Of a stretch of DNA of 64,000 nucleotides, positions 39,711-52,627 are shown in pieces. The stretch comes from Hyperoodon ampullatus. Lineage: Eukaryota; Chordata; Mammalia; Artiodactyla; Ziphiidae. The DNA lies in the NCBI GenBank assembly GCA_949752795.1, contig OX457057.1, forward strand, positions 6,500,632-6,564,631, in the 5' to 3' direction. Within the stretch, counting starts at the first letter, position 1, and each line of letters begins with the position of its first letter. The notes beneath the pieces are model-generated. The model saw only the letters and a program-made list of their open reading frames with translations. It was not told where the DNA came from and ran no database searches. The position numbers and the translations under genes were made by a program.

Positions 39711-40409
39711 AGATATCAGTTAACAGACAGCCCATGTTCTACACATCTAAGAACGCCACAACACAGAGGAACTCAGTAACATTTTGCAGAAAACGCTCTG
39801 TCAGAGTACATCTAGCTGGTCCGAGGAACGTCGTTCTAGTTTGTATTGTTCAACAGAAAGGGTTATCAGTTCTCAAAGAAGCTTGCTCCGAATCCGCGAG
39901 CCTCTCTAAAGGGCTCTCACAGCCCCTTGGGAACTTTTCCCCACCCCAACCTTACTCTGGCTATACAAGCACGGTATCCTGGTTTCTGCTCAGATTCCTG
40001 AGAGCAGGAATGTGTGCCATGTTAACTTTGAAAGCAATCAAATATTTGATGAATGAACAAAATCCCTTTATTAATTAGACTTCATCTTTCATTACCCACT
40101 AACAAGCTTTCCTCTTATAATCAAAGGGCACAGATTCTTAAAGCAGAATAATATGATTCTCGTTAATGTTTTTCTTAAATAGATTAAAACAGGCTACCTT
40201 TGGGGGTTTTGTTTTAAAAATTAACTTGTAATTCTCCATGTCACCCACCAATAGTACCTTTATACTCCCCCTTTCATTCCAACTTTCTCTAAAAAATAAA
40301 TAAATAAAAGCATATGTCCTCAGAACTATAACATGTCTGTACATGAGAGAATGCCCTTCAATGTTATTCACTGACAGCCATGTGAATCACTTAAGAGCTT
40401 TAATCTGGG

Positions 40410-40613
40410 GCTGTGCTGTCCAATATGGTAGCCACTAGCCACATGTGGCTATTTTAATATGTTAAAATTAAATAAAATAAGAAATTCAGTTCCTCAGTCA
40501 CACTAGTGGCATTTCAAGTGCTCACCAGTCGTGTGTGGCTAGTATTGATGGTACCACGGTGGACAGCACAGATACAGAACATTATCAACCTCATAGAGAA
40601 ATCTATCAGTGCT
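40410..40613 (+). mobile_element. MER33-like hAT-Charlie element
   Basis: The left end GCTGTGCTGTCCAATATGG and the internal GTGTGTGGCTAGTATTGATG with GGACAGCACAGAT are the inverted ends of this family. GTAGCCACTAGCCACATGTG is its most typical word. The subfamily name is from memory. Confidence 0.65.
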
Positions 40614-43600
40614 GATCTAGATCTAAGTGTGTATAAATAAAAATATTAAGACTCCCATTTCATCAATAAACCACTCCCTTTTAATCAATTCTAACTGCTT
40701 TAAGTACAAGAATATGCATAAACATGAACCCAGTGGCTTTTACCCTTAACAACAGAATATGATTCTTAGAAAAGATAGAGGGAGAGAACCCCATAGCAAT
40801 CTAAGGCTTTGGTCTTCCATTCTTTCAGCAATTTACACAACCTGACCTGAGGGGAAAAAGAGCAAGAAAGCATTTTTCTCCACTGTGTTGCAGCTTTTCT
40901 CCAACACGGTCACATCTGCCAAGTTTGAGAACCACAGGTTCCATTATCTTACACTGTCAGCATTCCTCCCTTGTAAACTCCCTTTCCAAACTGATCTCCT
41001 CTGATTCACTCCACACATTCTGCCTTCACTCTCAGTTCAGGGCCTAGAGTCTCTGGCAGACAGGCCATACGTAATGACAGTCTGGATAAAACCATAAGCC
41101 TGTCTGCTCTTGGAGGATTTTTCCAATGCTATGCAACTGCTGTGAGGGTGTGTGGGAGGCTGCACATTTTTCTTCATAATAAAAACAAAGCCCCAATTTC
41201 TGCAAAGCTGGTAAGTTACCTCTGTATTTATAACACAAGATGACAGGCAGAGTTCTGTTTTTCTACAAAACTAGAGCTCTTAGGAGCATGTTTTTAACCA
41301 CTTATTTCTCAATAATGATTGAAATATCTCAAAGCATTCGCTGAGTGCTTCGCTAGTTTTATCTGCCAACCGCGTGGATTACCACAGGCTGCTGTTACAT
41401 AGGAAAAGAGGCAAAGCGGAGAAAAACTCACGACCTTGGGCAGGGATATTTTAATAAAATTCTTCTCTAAAATTAGAACCGTAAACGTCTTTCCATAATG
41501 CAATACTACAGTACTAACTTTAAAGCAATAATCAGGGGAGACCTGTTTTCTGAGTGAGGTAGGTTGAAGGGAGTGTTATAACAAGGGTGTGGCAGTGGAT
41601 TTAATGTTGGAAACACCCTTTTCCTAGAGACTTGTGGGGGGGGGGGGCGGGGAGGGGGAGTAGGGAAAGCCGGATAAACTTGTTCAGTGATGACCATTCT
41701 AGCTTTTGGTTATTATCTCATTACAAAGACGAAGAAAAAAAGAAACCTTGAGTGTATATATGAGCTGCATTTCTCTAGGGCACTTCCTTCCATCCTGCAA
41801 GTCCCAGGTACCAATGACCTCTGAGGGGAAAGGTCAGCTATCTGCCATGAGAGGAGGCCAAGCTGCGGGCAACCATTCCTTTCCAATGAAAGACTTCCGG
41901 AATCTGAGAGCAAACAAAAGCAGGGTGGTGGAAGCAACTTCTCCCCAGGGAATTTTGGCTTGAACGCAAAGGATCCCGTAGGAAATGTTTCCAGAAGGAC
42001 GCTGACAGCATGAAGGAGCAACTCTGGATCAAGGACCTGAAGTCACAGGGACAGGAGGGGAGTGGGGGCAAGAAGGGAGAGGGAGGAGCCTGGAAATCTT
42101 AGATCTAGAGACAGGAGAATCAGCATTGTAGACTTCAAGGTAAAGAGCAAAGAAAGACTGTGAAATATAACATCCATGCTTAAATGGATCCTTGGGAGAA
42201 AAAGCCCTCAGCCAGGATAAAAGGAAAAGAATTATACCACACTCAGTTCCCCACTTGGGTGTGAAAAACCTTAGCAATTTAGAAGTGAGAGAATACCCTT
42301 TCTTGTTCAGGAATTGTAAACACTTTAACACAGGAAAAGGACACAGGTAAATAAAAGAACAAAATTGCTTCCTACTAATATGGGTCAACTTTGCAGGAAT
42401 ACAGTCAAGAAAACATTACCGTGTGTCTTCTACAAATGGTAAATATAGGACAAAATGTCCAATAGCTCAACCACCTGAGTGGAGGGTCAGAGAAAGGAAA
42501 TAGGAAAGCATGCAGAACAAAAGAAAAAATGGAAATTTGAAAATTTATCATAAAATAATTATAAGTACAGAGGGACAGAAAGGCTAAAAACGGGGAGGGG
42601 AGGTCTCTAGAAACAAATTTCCTGGGCTTTTAAAACTGTCATTTCTAACCTACAAAAAAGCAAACAGAAACCATGCGGGAAGAAAACCAGAGAGGGGAGG
42701 AGGCGGAGGAGGATGAGAGCTAGGCGACAATAGCTATGCTCCTCTCAGCCAGCACTTAGAGTGCGCAAGCACTTCCAAACCAGACCAGGTACGGATTTTA
42801 CATACAAGGAATAAATCACAAGAATCTCAGATTCGCTGTTCATATACTAGATTATTTATGGTAACCAGGGAGTCTTTTTCTTAATATTGTTGTCAGGTGC
42901 TTTGAAAATGAAGTTTTGGAAACCACATCTTACCTATCTTAAAAGGTAAAATAGCTGGTTCTTTAGCTAAGCTTTAATTTCTATAGCAAATATTTGACTT
43001 TAGAACGTCTAACACTGTGGCAAAGTACAAATATTTACATAGCTTAATCATTCGCTATATATTATTCTACTTGCCCTGTAAATATAAAATGTGAGATGAA
43101 ACCTAAAATCATTAATACCTAAATTCAGCCACAGATTAAAATGTGCTACTAAACAAAATTTGAGATTGGGTAACACTTAAGGTTCTGTATCACAGACCTT
43201 CTATTAAATCAAGAAAATAAAATGGAACTTATCTATACTCTAAGACCAGCACAGACAGAAATTACCTCAAATAGATCTTCTCAGACCCCAGGAAAAATAA
43301 AGACATACAGTCACAGTTGAAATTTTCAGGGCAGCATTAAGGAAGTAAGACAGGAGTGGAAGGAGAAACTGAGACTGATTATTTCACATCCCAGTATTCA
43401 TACTGAGAGATGTGGGCAAATACAGCACTCAACTTGGTCCTAGGTTTGAAAAGTAGGCACTTAAGTACAATAAACTTCACACCAGAAACATTTTTGTATA
43501 CTGCACTCTCAGTTCAGCACAATCATGCAGAGCCCTAACGAGACTTAAGGCTTACTCTGATCACAAATCTCATTTACTCTGAATCCTAGCCTAATTTGGC

Positions 43601-43929
43601 TAAGTGACAAAGACTTCTGCCTTCCTCACCCCCAGGCTGTCCCTTGTACTGTGGCTCGTTCATATCAGGAGATTAAGTCTGTTTATTCAAGTGTGAAATG
43701 GGGACTTGTTCCTTTCCTTACACTACAGGCTGCCTATAAGAGTCAGGCTCTATATTCTTCGTTATTTCACGACTAATAATTGCAAGTAAATTACATCTCA
43801 CTTCCTTTATATCATTTATGGAATATGATACAATAAATTCTTCACATTTCAATACTAATTTTGCTATCAAAAGCACAGTCTTTGACCTCGCTCCTTAAGC
43901 TATACAACCAGTTTCTGCTGAGGCACTAT
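40614..43929. other. Intronic sequence without recognised genes
   Basis: About 3.3 kb with one G-run cluster at 41636-41660. Several short open frames (up to 119 codons on the minus strand, 42029-42388) lack coding character. Confidence 0.5.
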
Positions 43930-43944
43930 GAAAATTTTATGTGG

Positions 43945-44200
43945 GGACCTCCCTGGTGGTCCAGTGGTTAAGAATCTGCCTTCCAATGCAGGGGACGCGG
44001 GTTCGTTCCCTGTTTGGGGAACTAAGATCCCACATGCCACAGGGCAACTAAGCCCGCGCACCGCAACTACTGAGCCTGCACGCCACAACGAACACAAGCC
44101 TGCATGCTGCAACGAAAGATCCCTCATGCCACAAAGAAGATCCGCGTGCTGCAACTAAGACCCGACACAGCCCGATAAATAATAATTTTTTTTAAAGAAA
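43945..44200 (+). mobile_element. CHR-type SINE, GGTGGTCCAGTGG head with long body
   Basis: Head GGACCTCCCTGGTGGTCCAG and B-box GGTTCGTTCCCTG are followed by repeated GCAACTACTGAGCCTG units. The TSD GAAAATTTTATGTGG (43930-43944, 44201-44215) is 15 bp and perfect, although the body looks like an old subfamily. Confidence 0.93.
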
Positions 44201-45758
44201 GAAAATTTTATGTGGTTTCTTGGTGGGGGGGGGATGTACATTTTTGTTGTGGTACTGACTTTAATAATCTGTCCAACTGAGTATAACCCATCATAAACTC
44301 TCTCAAAATGATTGTGACCATGTCTCATCTTATGAATATATTTCCTGGTTTCTTTGAGGTCAAAATGTTGACTATTTATTGACAATAAGCGTTCCAATGT
44401 ACAGATGATGAAAATTAATGTTATCTACAAAACAAAGAAAACAGTATACTAACTCACTAATGTCCTTATATCCAGGAATGTGAAGCATGCAAGTAACCAT
44501 TTAAGAAAAATGCTGGCTCTAATAATATAACCTAGAATAAAAATTATAGAGGCAAGTAGTGATGTATGTTTCACAGGTACACCAGCCTCAATCAAGTTTT
44601 ATTCACCAAACCTTTATTAGAATGACAAGGGATTCTTTCACATGCCTTAACTCAATCCAAAGAGCAATCAAGAATCTGAGTCTCAGGAGGATAACAGATT
44701 CAAAAGTGGGAAATAAAACTACCCAATACTATGATGAGGTAGAATGAGCACTGGTGAAGTCCAAAGACACCAATCAGAAGTTAGGCTGTATCACGTACCA
44801 ACTCTGTACCTCACTTCTTCCACCTTAAAATTCTTCATCTTAAAAAACAAAAAATGAATAGGACTCTAAAATTCTATTAGAAAGATTCAACAAACTTCAA
44901 CTGGATGACCTGGTAAACCAAATGTAAGAGATGTTACAGATTATTAATATTTTAGGTACCAAATACCTGTAGGAGTAAGAACACTGAAGCTTCAACATTC
45001 GAACAGACGGAGATATGGGGGCCCAATGAGGCCGGGTGGCAACCCCCCACCGCACCCATTTCCCAGGTATTTTACAACTCAACACCCCACATATGCACCT
45101 CTGCCCCCTTGTTGCCCCTTTTTATCCCATGTCTCTCTCCAGGCTTGTTCTTCACTTTTTCCCTAATTCTCTCCTTGAGAGTGGCACCCAAGGGCACTAT
45201 TTAGATCTAATGATTCTACATAAGGACTAGAGGAATTAAACTGCTGCACCCTGCTAAAAAGAAAAAAAGGGGCGGGGGGGGGAATACCTTTCCACAAACC
45301 TCTTCAGTAACTCACAGAAACTCTACAAATTGTGTGCTGTTGACTGCCTCAGGGAAAACCATTCCCCAGAGTTACTGGAGCTGCTTTTGACGGAATACCA
45401 ATAAAGGTATTTATAAAGGTATAAAACAGAAAATATTCATTTATGGCAGAAAATAAAAACAAAATATATCTACCTATCTGATTTTTTTTCATCACAACTA
45501 TAACTCTATGGGGTTATTCAACTTAATCTTAAGCAAAAAACAAACAAGATTACTCCACAGGCCCTCCTTCAAAGCCAGGTTAACAGTACTATTTAACAGG
45601 TTTAAAATACTAGTTTTTTACAATTGTCCTTAGAGGATCTTAGTAATAAAAGACAGATACTAAATAAAATGTCCATTTAGAGACATGCTAAAGAACAACT
45701 TAAATTTTTTCATGGTTCAAGTGTGCCAAAAGCCTTTATTTTAAAAAGCATGCTTCAG

Positions 45759-46079
45759 GGACTTCCCCGGTGGCGCAGTGCTTAAGAATCCGCCTGCCAA
45801 TGCAGGGGACACGGGTTCGAGCCCTGGTCTGGGAAGATCCCACATGCCGCGGAGCAACTAAGCCCGTGCGCCACAACTACTGGGCCTGTGCACTAGAGCC
45901 CACGAGCCACAACTACTGAAGCCCGCGTGCCTACAGCCCGTGCTCCACCACAAGAGAAGCCACTGCAATGAGAAGCCCGCGCACCACAACGAAGAGTAGC
46001 CCCCGCTCCCCGCAACTAGACAAAAGCCCACGCGCAGCAACAAAGACCCAACACAGCCAATAAATAAATAAATAAGTTT
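45759..46079 (+). mobile_element. Long CHR-type SINE
   Basis: Head GGACTTCCCCGGTGGCGCAG, B-box GGTTCGAGCCCTGG, several CACAACTACTG units, (AAAT)n tail. TSD AAAAGCATGCTTCAG / AAAAGCATACTTCAG (45744-45758, 46080-46094), one mismatch in 15. Confidence 0.94.
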
Positions 46080-46253
46080 AAAAGCATACTTCAGTGACCA
46101 AGTGCATTTTCAGTGAATCAGTCCGCCAAATAATACATGAGGCATATTAAATCTTGATCCTCTTTAATTACAGACAAGTTTGCTAGAAAAGCCAATAGCA
46201 GCAAGGCAGTGTCATTAAACAAGAAATCATTTCTCACTTTAAAAATGTCCTGG

Positions 46254-46478
46254 GCAGGAACTTCCCTGGTGGTCCAGTGGGTAAAACTCTGCGCTCCCAA
46301 TGCAGGGGGCCTGGATTCCATCCCTGGTTGGGGAACTAGATCCCGCATGCATGCCACAACTAAGAAGCCCACATGCCATAACTAAAAAGATCCCACATGC
46401 CGCAACTAAAAGGTCCCGCGTGCCACGACTAAGACCCGGCGCGGTCAAAATAAATAAATAAACAAACGTTTTTTTTTT
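46254..46478 (+). mobile_element. tRNA-derived SINE with GATCCC/CACATGCC repeats
   Basis: Head GGAACTTCCCTGGTGGTCC and B-box GATTCCATCCCTGG are followed by repeated AACTAAAAAGATCCCACATGC units and an A/T-rich tail. TSD AATGTCCTGG (46244-46253, 46479-46488) is perfect. Confidence 0.92.
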
Positions 46479-46582
46479 AATGTCCTGGACATAAACAAAA
46501 AACCTTTCCTTCCTTTCACATGGCAGAATTAATGCTGAAACACACAAGCTTATGACATCATTCTGTCAAATTGTTATATTAG

Positions 46583-46745
46583 GGACCTCCCTGGTGGTCC
46601 AGCGGTTAAGACTCCACGCTTCCATCGCAGGTGGCGAGGGTTCGATCCCTGGTCAGGGAACAAAGATCCCGCATGCCGTGCAGCCAAAAAAACAAATACA
46701 TTTACAGCACTGTAAATCAACTATACTCCAATGAAAAAAAATTTT
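46583..46745 (+). mobile_element. Short tRNA-derived SINE with an L1-like 3' tail
   Basis: Head GGACCTCCCTGGTGGTCCAG, B-box GGTTCGATCCCTGG, ending GATCCCGCATGCCGTGCAGCC. About 45 bases with TGTAAATCAACTATACTCC follow, resembling the 3' end of artiodactyl L1 elements, and only then the TSD AATTGTTATATTAG (46569-46582, 46746-46759). The single TSD pair encloses both parts, so they inserted as one chimeric unit. Confidence 0.9.
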
Positions 46746-46759
46746 AATTGTTATATTAG

Positions 46760-48089
46760 CACTAAGCGTCAGACTTGTAACAATAACAAAACACTATTTC
46801 CACAAGGGATTTAAAAGAACAACCGAGAATGATGAATTAAGCAATAATCAAGTTCAACAGAACTTGGTTAAATAATCACTGTGGCTCCTACAGAAGACAA
46901 TCAAGATCAAGCACCGTCTATGCCCTCCAGCCTCACCTCCCCCCCCCACCCCGCCATTATGACAAGGTCTGTACATCCCACTTTCTCTCCTGCAATGCCA
47001 GTGAACACAGAAGACAAACTGGATAAATAGCAAAGTTGGATTAGAAACCTCTTTACTAGTCCAGATATTTAGAGCTAACCTCCTGAGCTGCAGTACAGAA
47101 TTCACAGTGTTCAATTCAAGCTATCAGTTTTTGATTAAAGCCCATTTTTTTAACTAATCCTCTCCAGATCCCAACTGATAAATCTAACAAATTCAGCTTT
47201 TAACTTCTGAGTACATTTTTACCTGCTGTTTCTATTGCTATGAAAACCAGAAAAACTTGTCCGTCAATTTTTTTTTCAAATGAGCATTACAGAAGTTAAA
47301 GGAAATTGAACTTAATTAATTATAAGAGTACCTGAATACTACACGTCAACATATTAAGATTTGATTTTAATCTCAGAAGAGAAGGCATTGAAGATAAAGG
47401 CGGCGGACCTATACGATCAAGCCAGGACATCTAACAGTGAAAACAAGTTTGCTTCTTTTTCTCTGTTTTCAGATATCGCACAATTCTTATGAATTAATGG
47501 AATAATCTGTAATCTGTCCTCAGTTAAATTCATCTACCAAGAACCTGAAAATGGTTTATTTACCAAGGAAACATTAATTTCAACAAGTAAAATTAATCCT
47601 AGGACTGTCACTAGATTAAGCTTTTGCTTCCTGTGTTTTAGCGTTAAATGCTAGAATTGACTTTTAAAAAGCAGACACTAAACACAAACACTATCCCTGG
47701 CCCCTTGATTTTAAGACTCAATCTCTGGTTAACCAAATTGGGGATCTCCTGGGAAAATGAAAAACTGAAACCAGATTAATGTTTTCATTCTAAAGATAAA
47801 TTATTGGGAAAAGTCCAGTGAAATCACCTTGCCTCTCCAGACAATTCTCTAATACGACCATACACAAGGTAGAAGTAGACATATTTATATAAGACCAAAA
47901 CCTGTCTCTTAAGGATTCTCTCTAGGGTCAAGTCATCTACCTAAATCAACCACATCCAAAGTATGTATAAGCTTCCTTTCTCTCCCTCTCCGCCTCTACA
48001 CATTCAAGCACATTCCGTCTATAGAAATCTTCCTCCCAGTGGTCCACCTTTGCTGTGTCTTGCTCATCTATTCCAGCAAGTCTGGAGGC
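46760..48089. other. Intronic sequence without recognised features
   Basis: Only a C-rich run at about 46938-46954 stands out. The similar block 48246-49429 is also unremarkable. Confidence 0.5.
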
Positions 48090-48245
48090 TGTGATGTAGT
48101 GGAAATAACATCAGACATGGAAATCAAACCAAGTACTGAGGGGCAGTGAGTAAGGTGACTTGACCTCTCAGCTATTTTCTCCTCTGTTAAGTGGGAATTA
48201 TGGTCCTACCTCAATTACACTGAGGATTAAGTTTAGAGTATTTTA
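48090..48245 (+). repeat. MIR fragment
   Basis: GATGTAGTGGAAATAACATC, TTTTCTCCTCTGTTAAGTGG and CACTGAGGATTAAGTTTAG follow sense MIR. Confidence 0.65.
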
Positions 48246-49429
48246 GTGTCACGCAGAAAGGAAAGATAGTATTATCAGACTTGTAAACCAAGGATTCTTT
48301 CTCTATCTTTATAGCTCATCACAGACCTACCACACACTAAACTTTTTGCAAATGACTATTAAAAACAGATCCCGCATCAATGCACTGGACCCATAAATGA
48401 AACTCCGCTCGTTTAAAAGTAAAAACTTCAGGCAATTTCCTCCTCCTTTTCCCATCTATCAAATACCAACCAAATTTTTCACTGATCAGCTGGGTTGTCT
48501 TGGTATAATCTGATCACAGTGTGATTTCTCTTTAAGACACCACTGCACTGAAGTAGGCTAAACAGGATTGTTCTGCTGGCTTACTGGTTCCAAAAAAAGA
48601 AAAAACATTGTTGCAAGTTCCTTTGATCTCTATCATCTAGGGAAATGTAGTACTAAAGCAAATATGTATATATATTAAATAAATCACTAGTAATTTTTCC
48701 ACCTAACAAGTCTGCTTACAGTGCCCGAGCACTGTCCTGTAAACTATCAACATACATTAATCTACAAGGATAAGAGTCTTTGAAAGAGTTTCATGGGCAA
48801 GAAATCTAATGGTTTGCTGGTAGACAGTAAATGTAATTGCCAACTTAAGTCCAACTGGAAGAAAGCTACCTCAATATTTGATGCTGTGAGACCAGATCAG
48901 CATTTAAAGAAGAGATGCCATTAACTCCATGTCTCGCTAAAACAAGTTTCAAGTTTGGATCTTAAGAGGACTGATTTGATTCTCCCAGAGAGGAACTTTT
49001 AAGTACATATTTCCTGATTCAATAGTTTACCCACTACACTTAGGAAAGCTTTCTAAAAAGTATCTTATATTTGCTAAGTAGATGGCAATTATAAATCAAA
49101 GTTTTGATAACAAATATTCTTACTTTACTTTGACAGCTAAAACCATATTTCCAAGTGTCAAACATCAAAAAACTAACAAATGGTTCTATGGAATCTACAG
49201 TAAAAAAGTTATTAAAGTAAATTAAATGATGGACATTGACTTCTTTTCATTTGTACATCACTGTTTAAATTTTTTTTCAACGTTCAAAAAAATGTAACTG
49301 CTTTAAAAGTGCCAGATGAAACTAAACAACCTAAGATTGCTCCAGTCCACCTCTGGCATTCCAGGTGGTACAATTTATACACCAAAGAAAAGAGGTGACA
49401 AGGAAATCGTACCAACTGAAGAAGTTAAA

Positions 49430-49960
49430 ATATAAAAACCCCACAGCTATGTGTGGTGTAGGGGGAAAACATGAGAAGTTCCATTTGGGTGTGTTAAGTT
49501 TTAGATGCTTATCAGACATCGAATTGGACATGTGAAGAAGGTAGCTGAGTTAAGACCTGGAGACATAAAATTTTAGTTATATTCATTTAGATAATTTTTA
49601 AAGCTATGAGTCCCAGGGCATGGTGTAGATAATTTATCAGACACCTATTGTGTGTCAGTTACTATTCCACATGCTGGGGATAAATCAGTGAACTGCACAG
49701 TTAAAAATCCCTGCCCTTCAGGACTTTACATTCTAGTGGGAGGAACAAGGCAATAAGTAATGAAAATAAATAGTATGTGAAAAGAGGATACTCTAGGGAA
49801 AAAGACAGAGCAGGGCAAGGGAAACCAGGAGCAAAGACCAAGGGTCAAGGCAGGCCTCACTGAGACTTGAAAGTGAGGACACACAGGTATATGGGGAGAT
49901 AGATTCCAGGAGAGGGAACCGGCAGTGCAGAGGACGTGGTAATCTTCACCACAGCAGTTT
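49430..49960 (-). mobile_element. L2 ORF2 and 3'-end pieces, reverse orientation
   Basis: The minus-strand translation at 49331-49531 contains MSDKHLKLNTPKWNFSCFPP, close to the L2 reverse-transcriptase C-terminal motif. The 3' UTR follows at about 49640, with CCTGCCCTTCAGGACTTTAC and ACATTCTAGTGGGAGG. Stops and lost sequence make it a fossil. Confidence 0.75.
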
Positions 49961-50994
49961 CCCTGGAATGATGGGTGATGGATTTAAGAGAGGAGAGGAG
50001 AGCTGGAGACCTTAAGTACAGAACACTCTTGTTGAGATGTTTTGCTGCAAAGCAGAGCAGAGAAATAAGCAACAGGGGGCAGGGGAAGCAGGGTCAAAAG
50101 AGGGAGATTTTGTTTTTGTATTTGTCTTAAGATGGAAGAAAAGCAGAAGAACTGTATGCTGTTGAGAATGATCCAGCAGAGCCCAAAACATCAATGATAC
50201 AAGAGACAGGAAATGACTACTGAGAGGGGAGGACTGGCTGGACCGGGCTTGCAGGGTGAGAGCTCCACTGCTCTACCTCCAGGCAGTGGGAAGGCAGAGT
50301 CTGTGCTGCAAGCTGGGCCCACAGGGAGGTGAGTATGGGCGGAAGTTCTCTGCGGACTGCTTTGGTTTTTCTCACTGAAGCAGGAAACCCAGCATGAAAA
50401 CAGGGAGGAAGTATGAAACAGTCATCTAGGAAACCGGGCAAGTGAATGGACTAGGAGGGGGAAAAAGTATGATTGCTCAGCAGCCTTAAGGGCCCACTTG
50501 AATCTTATGAACTAACTGGGAACCAACACTAGGAAATTCCCCTAGTATAAGACATACCCAGCTATCAGCCTTTCTACTAACAAATGAAACATTCTTTAAC
50601 ACAAACTGCTGGAAATGGCAAAAGTCTAAACATATTTTGAGCACATCAAATATAAAAACAATGCCCTGGGAAAGTTGCAATTTCTCCAGATAATATCCTG
50701 AAAGAGACTACAACCCTTTTCATACCATATTCATAACTGCTTTATCATCCCTTGAAGGGAGTCATCAGTCACTGAAGGATTTAATAACCTTGGTCTGAAG
50801 TTAACTCCCTTCTGTCAGACCACTGTAAACAAAAGATGGGTTTGAATGCCTTCAAGCAATTATGTACTGTAATACTAAAGCATACAGATAAGTTATATTC
50901 TTATTCATAGATGTACAAATTTACACATAAAAGATTATCTAGGAGCATTCAATTAATCACCAGAAACTGCCATATAAAATCTATTCCTAATTAT

Positions 50995-51112
50995 ATTGTG
51001 GTGATGATGGCAGAACTCTGTGAATATACTAAAAACCATCGACTTGTACACTTCTTTAATAGATGAATTATCTCTTAAGGGAGTTTTACCTCAGTAAAGT
51101 TTTTTTTTTTTA
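50995..51112 (+). mobile_element. L1 3'-terminal fragment
   Basis: TGTGGTGATGATGGCAGAAC and CATCGACTTGTACACTTC lead to a TCAGTAAAG end, matching old L1 3' UTRs. Confidence 0.65.
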
Positions 51113-52080
51113 ATCTATTCCAAGTTTTTGATCTCAAATGAATCATTTTATCATCAGGAAGTAAAATTTTGATTTATTTTTTAGTTTGTTAAAATTTAAT
51201 GGGAAATGGAGCAAATACAGTATGTTCTGATGGCTCATAAATATTAACCTTGTAGGGATCCAGAACTCATTCAGAATAAAGGGCAGAGTTTGGCTGCAGG
51301 TTTGAAGTTGGGGTTTTTTAAATTTGTAGGTTCTAGCCCTCCTGTTTCATCCCTTTGATCAAGACATACTCACAGCACCTTGACCAAAATGAATAGCAAT
51401 CTTTTGACCATGGATAGCTCCAAAAAACTCCTACATCTTAGAAACCCATCAGCAAGACTGAATGGCAAACCAATATGTGGACCAAAACAAAAGAAAGAAA
51501 TGTCATAAGTACCAATTCAGGTTATATCACATTTCTCGGGCTTATGTCACTTCACAGAAATTTTATACTTCAAATCTAACCAACAGGCCAAAGAACTCAT
51601 AAATTCTATTTTTCTCCCTGAGACAGTAAAGATAAATTCAACAACTTCACCACTGATGTTTCAACCATGAAAATAATATTCCTATAAAGACTACAAGTGA
51701 AGATTATATTCTTCTAAGCAGAAGAATTATGAGACTGAACTGACAATATTAAGGTGTTCATGGAAGGATCAATGGATACAGACGTCAGAAAACACAGCTA
51801 CTAAAGAGGCTCAGCCAGTTCCCAAATGGAAACTGTGGACGCGGACAACTCCACTGGTTTCTCCTGACCTGGCTCTCTCACTCCGTAACCCAAGCAGCCA
51901 GCATCTGTGCTGCCTCCTTCAGAAGGTAGCTGTGAGGACCAACCAGAGGTCAGGGAAGGCTATCCAGTAGGGGTAAAGCCTTCTGCAAAGAGAAGCATCA
52001 TCCCCATTTCACTCTTGAAAAGTTGTCTCTGTGATAAGCTATTGATCGCCGCCTGCTCTGCGTGTATGAAATTTACTCTC

Positions 52081-52450
52081 TGTATTAGTCTGCTCGGGCG
52101 CTATATCGGAATACCACTGACTGGGTAGCTTAAAGCAAAGAAACTTATTTCCCACAGTTCTGGGGGCTGGGAGGTCCAAAATCAAGGTCCTGGCCAATCC
52201 GGTTCATTGAGTTCCCCGCCTGCTCCTTGCGGCCTTCTCTTTGTGCCCTCACGCAGCAGAGCGCAGAGTGAGAGGCCACACTCGGGTCTCTGTCTCTTCA
52301 CATAAGGACACCATTCTCATCATGGGGCTCCACCCTCACGACCTCATCTAAACCTAATTACCTCCCAAAGACCTCACCTCCTAATACCAAAATACTCGGG
52401 GTTAAGACGAGCACATGAAATTTGGGGGAACACAATGCAGCCCCTTAGCA
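52081..52450 (-). mobile_element. MLT1-type MaLR solo LTR, reverse orientation
   Basis: On the minus strand it runs from TGCTAAGGGGCTGCATTGTG to GCAGACTAATACA, with GATGAGGTCGTGAGGGTGGA and CCAGAACTGTG landmarks of MLT1. Flanks CTCTC and CTCCC are a 5-bp TSD with one mismatch. The mariner hairpin lies 15 bp beyond its right end. Confidence 0.86.
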
Positions 52451-52465
52451 CTCCCCTACATAATA

Positions 52466-52536
52466 CTGGGTTGGCCAGAAGTTCGTTCGGGTTTTTCCGT
52501 AACAAAACCCGAACGAACTTTTTGGCCAGCCCAACA
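52466..52536. mobile_element. Mariner MITE forming a near-perfect hairpin
   Basis: The left arm TTGGCCAGAAGTTCGTTCGG is mirrored by a right arm ending AACTTTTTGGCCAGCCCAA, with a loop near TCCGTAAC. TA dinucleotides flank it (52464-52465, 52537-52538). Such short mariner palindromes in cetartiodactyls are known as the source of the cattle miR-2284/2285 family, and the arm AAAACCCGAACGAACTTTTT has the matching core. Whether this copy is transcribed and processed is unknown. Confidence 0.88.
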
Positions 52537-52627
52537 TATTTAATGACCGTCTTCAGGCAGAAATTAAAACCTCTGCATAAAAAAATAAACAGGGGGCAGG
52601 GGAGATTTAAAGAATGGCTTACTTTTA

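Noticed and set aside
42029..42388. 119-codon minus-strand frame
   Set aside because: No recognisable domain, low-complexity Ser/Pro/Leu content, and no supporting splice sites.
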